Position numbers and translations under genes: made by a program. The notes beneath the pieces were generated by a model, which saw only the letters and a program-made list of their open reading frames with translations, had not been told where the DNA came from and did no database searches. From Cyclospora cayetanensis (taxonomy: Eukaryota > Apicomplexa > Conoidasida > Eucoccidiorida > Eimeriidae): a DNA stretch of 13,211 nucleotides. Below, piece by piece: positions 9,101 through 13,211 of this stretch (position 1 is the first letter of the stretch; the number at the start of each line of letters is the position of its first letter). The stretch lies in the NCBI RefSeq assembly GCF_002999335.1, contig NW_020312316.1, positions 1-13,211 of the forward strand, given 5' to 3'.

Positions 9101-11918
9101 TTGTTTTCTTCAAAGGCTTTTGCATTGCTGCGCGTCAGGCGTGTCTGCCTCCGTTCCCGCTGCCTGCACTGCTGCAGGCCGTGCGAAGCTCACGTTCGAC
9201 TTTGAGGGGCGTCGCGTGGTTGCGGAGTCTTCGACTTTGCCAGAGGAAGCCGAGGCGTTGCTGAGAGCCTTTGACGAGCAGTGCCAGGAGGAGAATATGC
9301 AGGCGCAGCAGCAGCAGGATGCGCGGCAGTCGCTCGCAAAAGAGGAGAGAGACCTCGCGGAAAGGAGCCCCAAGAGAAGCCCACGATCGACTCCTGCAAC
9401 TCGCGTGCGGCAGCGCATGCAAGAGCAACGATGGCCAAAGCTGGAGGCGGGAATGCAGCAGCAGCAAGAGGCTTCTGCTACTGCATGGCCCTCTCTTGAC
9501 GCTGACAGGCAGCCGCAGCCGCAGCGGGAAGGGATGGATGACACCCCACTCGTGAGGCTTACGCCTGTCGAGCAGTTGCAAGAAGCCTGGAACGCCATGG
9601 TTGAGAGAGAGACAGCTGCAGCAGACGAGGAGCAGTCGCAGCTGGCAGCAGGAGAAGACTCCTCGCTGCAGCTCCTCGCTGACACGTCCCTTAGGGGCTT
9701 TGCACGCCTCTTGCTCAAAGACGTCTACGCAATCGCACGACCGCAGAAGCGCGCATCCAAGTCAGCGGCAGCAGCAACACGGCCAGGTGGAAAAACAGCA
9801 GTAGTAGGAGTTCGAGCCGTTTCGAGCTCATCAGAGGCAGAAAAAGCGGCGAAGACACCGCCGATCGCGAAGGATGGCAACAGAAAGGCAGGAGCTCAAG
9901 AGGCAGCAGGAGCTCAAGAGGCAGCAGGAGCTCAAGGGGGAGCAGGAGCTCAAGAGGCAGCAGGAGCTCAAGGGGGAGCAGGAGCTCAAGAGGCAGCATC
10001 ACCTAATGCGGCAGACGCAGCAGCATCTTCTGCTGACGTCGAGGAGGAAGGCGCACTTCGTGGGCGCTGGCGTGCAGAGTTGTCTGTGCAGCAGCAGACA
10101 CTGCTTCAACGACTGAGGGAGGCTCAGCAGCAGCGCGAAGGCTGCGAGTCGGCAGATGCACCTGCGGTATGGGGAATGCAGCACTTAGAGAAGCCTCAAC
10201 AGTGGTCGGCGTATAAGGGGGGAAATCTCGGTGACAGAGTCTTTCGTGTGGGGGGCCCCCGAAGCGAAGGTTCTGCCTTTGGCGTTGCCTGGGGGCCCCC
10301 CCTGGAGGACGATGAGGCAGCTGCGGATGCGGAGACAGCCGAAGAGCACTTGTGGATAAGCCTGAGCACCGCTGCAGACGGCTTTGGCGTCGAGCAGCAG
10401 GCAGCGGAAGATGCAGAGGACGCTGGAGTTTGCCTCACCGTGAGCCAGCCGCATGCCTCCCTGATTGTGAGCGGCTTTGTCACCAAAGAAGTCAGGAGTT
10501 GGCTTTCTGCATACCGCGGCAGGTACATATTGGCTCGCACAAGCGCGAGGGGCCCCTGGGGGCCCCCTGGCTCTCCTGGTGTCTGGGCTGTCTCTTCGAG
10601 GAGAAAACGGCTTTGCGCATGCGACTCGTGGAATTTTCTGGCAGGGCATCTGACGAGCTTGCGCGTTCAAAAGGGGGAGGTGGGGTGGGAAAAATTTGCA
10701 TGTTTTTTTGAGCATTGTGGGGTGGAAAAAAAGGCCTTTATCGGACCTCCCCAGAATTCTGCTCTGGAGAAAGAAGGGGGGGAGGGGGGCCTCTCTCTCC
10801 TCCGAGCCGTTACTGTGGAGGGATGACTTTCTCCCCACTGCCAGAGCCTCTAGTGACGCTTGACTGCCTCGATGGCTACGCTTCGAGAGGCGAGGGCTGG
10901 TGAATTGCGGGGTGCTGTTTGTTTTGTCTCGATGCGTGTTCCTCAGGCTGTGGATTCATGCGGCGGAAGCAGCTCCAAGCGGCGCTGCTGTTTCTGCCGC
11001 TGAGGCTCAATGCGAGCGCGAGGCTTTGCAGGCTGTCTCAGCTGTCTCCTCTGTAGAAGAGGGGGGCCCTTCACAGCGGCCTAGACTGCCCCCTTTCCCA
11101 GAACGCTATCCAACGCGCTGCGTGGTGGGTTGTGTGCGGCTCACAAGTTGCCTGCCAGCCTCGGTAAGCTCTTCGCAACGCCTCACACGTGCATGCGGGG
11201 ATATACATGCAGTTGTAGGCGTGTTCGCTTTGCAGGTTCGCAGTTGCGGCTGCTCTCTTTAGGGGGATATGAGGGGAGGGGGCGATTTGTATCCGCCTGT
11301 TCGTGCGATCTTCGCACGTACCCTGTTGTGCTTAGTGCTGCGTGGAGCAGCACTAAGCCCTTCTCTTTCGAAGCTGCCCTCTCCTAGAGGACGCCGTCTT
11401 CCCTTCTGCAGCAGACCGTCCCTCCTTCCTTCCTTCATTCTTCCCCCTCCCCACCCTACCGTTCATCTGCGCCGTCTGTGTGCATGTCTTTCTACAGACG
11501 AAAGAGGGTTCCGAGAGCGAAGCCTTCCTTTTCTGCTTTGAGCGGCCTCAACTCTTGCGCGTACCCCTGAAGGTTAGCAGTGTCTTGTCTCCGTTGTGCG
11601 CGTATATACATATGCATACATACATTCATGCATACATACATTCATGCATACATACATTCATGCATACATACATTCATGCATACATACGGCTGTGAGCAGC
11701 CGCCACATGCGCGTTTTTTCCACGAGATCGCATTTCGCCGCCGCCTCCCCTGCGAAAGTGGGCACCCTCTGTAGTTGCTATATGCGTTGCTGTGAGTGGT
11801 GTGTGCCAAACAGATAGGAGGAGGAGAACGCTTCTGGTGTCTGCCTAAGAGCCTCCTTGGCACCCTCCAGGCCTCTTTGCTGCCTCCGCGCTGGCCAGCC
11901 TTCTTGAATCCGTGTTAA
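6107..11918 (+). CDS. TRIP4: Activating signal cointegrator 1 (ASC-1/TRIP4, Rqt4-like), six exons
   Basis: ASC-1 is a subunit of the ASC-1/RQT complex with an ASCC3-type helicase; the complex splits collided ribosomes in quality control, and the animal protein also acts as a transcription cointegrator. Exons are 6107-7664, 7949-8155, 9178-10522, 10947-11163, 11498-11572 and 11814-11918: 3507 nt, 1168 aa plus TAA. All five introns are GT-AG with matching phases (1, 1, 2, 0, 0). The ATG in GTAGCCATGG starts MEFPVLIPDDF; the frame is open upstream (ATG at 6026) but the context is best here. Residues 1-95 resemble the helical N-terminus. Residues about 110-400 are Ser, Ala, Gln and Lys rich. The C2HC5 zinc finger spans Cys405-Cys446 (CLC, H412, CLSC, C426, CLFC). 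W564 lies in a WLSP motif, KLTFDFEGR is at 592-600, and a GAQEAA repeat at 827-862. The ASCH domain runs from about 1006 (CLTVSQPHASL, RGRLWIH, PTRCVVGCV, GERFWCLP). Human TRIP4 is near 581 aa, so low-complexity insertions account for most of the doubling. An alternative exon 3 start is 9139. Confidence 0.93.
8172..8760. repeat. GATA/GA run followed by a CA-rich ATTTACAC minisatellite
   Basis: This fills more than half of ASC-1 intron 2 (8156-9177). A GATA/GA-rich stretch (8172-8240) is followed by a roughly 500-bp array in which the word CACATTTACAC recurs more than two dozen times, separated by CA runs of variable length. The array ends in a short GA run (8747-8759). The Thr/His frames across it are artefacts. 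Confidence 0.95.
9891..9998 (+). repeat. Six 18-bp units encoding GAQEAA/GAQGGA in ASC-1
   Basis: Six in-phase 18-bp units encode GAQEAA, GAQEAA, GAQGGA, GAQEAA, GAQGGA and GAQEAA (residues 827-862). The units differ only at the EAA/GGA codons, where GAG GCA GCA is replaced by GGG GGA GCA. The near identity suggests recent expansion. Because the unit is a multiple of three with no stops, other frames on both strands are open too (for example an antisense PLELLL repeat). Confidence 0.97.
10251..10567. repeat. Cluster of GGGGGCCCCC palindromes
   Basis: Perfect 10-bp palindromes occur at 10251-10260, 10291-10300 and 10558-10567, with an 8-bp version at 10549-10556. The first two are inside ASC-1 exon 3, ahead of the ASCH domain; the last two are 26-45 nt into intron 3. 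Confidence 0.85.
11614..11687. repeat. 16-bp tandem repeat in ASC-1 intron 5
   Basis: Four exact copies of GCATACATACATTCAT (11614-11629, 11630-11645, 11646-11661, 11662-11677) are followed by a 10-bp partial copy (11678-11687). A short imperfect TATACATATG lead-in begins near 11603. It lies wholly inside intron 5 (11573-11813). Confidence 0.97.
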
Positions 11919-12037
11919 ATGGAGGAAGCAGGGGGGTTCATTAGGGCGGCTTCAGCCGTCAGATAAGCTCCTCCTCCCTCCCCATAGCCCTTTTTGCAGA
12001 AAATTTCGAGCCGCGGGATGTCTCCGTGTAGTCGTAT

Positions 12038-12867
12038 TTAGTGTGCCGCTTCGTCTTGCGTCACGTATTCTTCTAGCAGCACGCCTCGCAAGCCCAGCGA
12101 GGCTTCGAGGCGATAACGCCTCTCCAAGGCTTTGGGAACCCCATAGCCTTGAGGAGACTCCGTAGGCTCTTAGGAGGTGTCGCGCGAACCAGACGTCTCC
12201 TGTGCTCCTTGGGAGCTGCCACTCTTCAAAGCAGTGCGCACTTTAGCGAAGTGCTAACCCAACCTCTATAGGGGCCCTCACCATGCATCACGGCTTGGCA
12301 ACTAAATGTGTCGAGTTGCGCCAGGTAGCTCGTGGTGAGGCTGGAGGCGAACAGCGCGTCAACCGCTTGCCAGCAGTGATGCTCTGTGCCTTCAAATAGT
12401 ATCGGGAGGCAGGGGAGGCCGTCCTCCTGGAGAGGGGCTGCTTCCCATCGGTGTGTTGATCGTCTAGCTGCGTTCCCCAGCGTGCCTGCTGTCGAGACAC
12501 CCCGGAAGCCCCGTGTATTGACACTTAGAGGGTAAAAAGCGAAGCGAAATTCCGTTCTGCCACTCAGGGGACGACGCTTTTAGGAGGGCAGTCGTTGGGA
12601 GCGCATTGCTGCTAACGCAGCAACAGGAGTCTGGTTCTCGTTGCACTCACTGCGATAAAGCGAAACTCGAATCGTTACAGAAGACTGTGGCTCCTGGCAG
12701 TTGTTGGACTCAGCCTCTACGCTGGGGAGCCGCAGGTGTTCTTCTAAGGAGCAGCAGCATTTCCACTGGCTGGAGCCTTCTTCTCCAGAGCCCCCCACAG
12801 CGGTAGTAGATGCGCTAGGAGCAAGGAGGCTGGCACCTAGTACCCCGCCGCTCTGCGGCAGTAACAT
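12038..12867 (-). CDS. Unrecognised protein, three-exon model
   Basis: I do not recognise this protein. The minus-strand model has exons 12867-12651, 12488-12282 and 12168-12038, 555 nt for 184 aa plus TAA. Introns are 12650-12489 (GTGAGT...ACAG) and 12281-12169 (GTGAGG...TAAG), both phase 1, so the joins keep frame. The last two exons are the best supported: the middle exon encodes LPILFEGTEHHCWQAVDALF and TSYLAQLDTFSCQAVMH, and the last encodes YGVPKALERRYRLEAS and ends LLEEYVTQDEAAH. Neither has an ATG-started frame of any length, so an ORF scan misses them. The first exon is weaker: its ATG follows an in-frame TAG directly and it is Ser/Gly rich. An alternative acceptor puts the middle exon start at 12523, in phase 2, which would need another 5' exon. 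The gene is convergent with ASC-1, with 119 bp between the stops. No targeting signal or known domain was seen. Confidence 0.55.
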
Positions 12868-12963
12868 CTACAGCTACGATTACATATGGGAATGGTCGGC
12901 TTCGCAGAGAACTCGCACGAAATATCTTTTCTGCAAGCATGTCCTTCAACGTTGGCCAAAACA

Positions 12964-12989
12964 GCGTGTGTGTGTGTGTGAGTGTGTGT

Positions 12990-13046
<57 letters not shown>

Positions 13047-13090
13047 TGTGTGTGTGTGGGTGTATGTTTGTGTGAGTGTGTGTTGTGACG
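12964..13090. repeat. TG dinucleotide microsatellite
   Basis: A TG run broken by single GAG and GGG interruptions begins 97 bp upstream of the proposed start of the neighbouring minus-strand gene. The Cys/Val reading frame across it is an artefact of the repeat. Confidence 0.97.
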
Positions 13091-13211
13091 AGGTTGTGTG
13101 GTGCAGGGTGTGTGTGGTGTGGTCGGGGTGTTGGGGGAGTGGGTGTGAGCTTTTTTTTTTTTGTGGGTTGTTTTTTTTTTTTTTGTGGTGGTGGAGTGGT
13201 TTTGGTTTGGT
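13091..13211. other. G/T-only tail with two poly-T runs
   Basis: From about 13110 the plus strand is almost entirely G and T, with T runs at 13151-13162 and 13171-13184. There is no TTTAGGG telomere unit. It most likely marks a contig end with poor or slipped sequence beyond the TG microsatellite. No gene is seen. Confidence 0.6.

Noticed and set aside
12090..12230. A second minus-strand open frame across the last exon of the convergent gene (reading VWFARHLLRAYGV, then Arg-rich).
   Set aside because: It becomes Arg/Ser-rich without a nearby stop, typical of a shadow frame; the alternative frame ends cleanly at TAA and has a phase-matched acceptor.
12083..12254. A row of perfect small hairpins (GCCTCGC/GCGAGGC at 12083-12103, GAGGCG/CGCCTC at 12107-12122, CAAGGCT/AGCCTTG at 12125-12151, GCACTT/AAGTGC at 12238-12254) suggesting a structured RNA gene.
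   Set aside because: The first three lie in the last exon of the minus-strand gene, which reads as good protein, and no motif of U snRNAs, SRP RNA, RNase P or MRP RNA matches. The stems may be GC-rich coincidence.
13091..13211. Telomere or subtelomere at the right end.
   Set aside because: No TTTAGGG or related unit repeats; only TG, G/T and poly-T sequence.

Overview
The window looks like nuclear DNA of a coccidian apicomplexan, most likely Eimeria or a close relative such as Cyclospora. Genes are cut into several GT-AG exons. Coding DNA is rich in CAG/GCA codons giving Gln, Ala and Ser runs. Introns carry long GA, CA and CATA tandem repeats. TGCATGC palindromes occur outside exons. There is no bacterial operon structure and no rRNA, tRNA, transposon or CRISPR array that I could see. 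The genus is inference.

Layout, left to right. (1) 1-1100, minus strand: exons of an unrecognised coiled-coil-containing gene that runs off the left edge; one of its introns holds a GA/GACA/CATA microsatellite. (2) About 1331-3732: a long stretch without a convincing gene. (3) 3733-5197, minus strand: a complete three-exon LSM8 gene (104 aa, U6 snRNP ring subunit), whose two introns share a diverged repeat of about 84 bp. (4) 5198-6106: the intergenic region between divergent LSM8 and ASC-1 starts, with one unexplained plus-strand ORF. (5) 6107-11918, plus strand: a complete six-exon ASC-1/TRIP4 (yeast Rqt4) orthologue of 1168 aa, with the C2HC5 zinc finger, the conserved middle region and a C-terminal ASCH domain split over four exons. 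(6) 12038-12867, minus strand: an unrecognised three-exon gene, convergent with ASC-1. (7) 12964-13211: a TG microsatellite passing into an almost pure G/T tail with two poly-T runs, probably a contig end or poor sequence.

The two recognised genes act in RNA biology: LSM8 in nuclear U6 snRNA binding and splicing, ASC-1 in the complex that splits collided ribosomes and also has transcription and alkylation-repair roles in animals. They are divergent neighbours, but nothing in the sequence shows a shared pathway. The exon models were built by hand from splice sites, phase agreement and remembered family motifs; no alignment was run.
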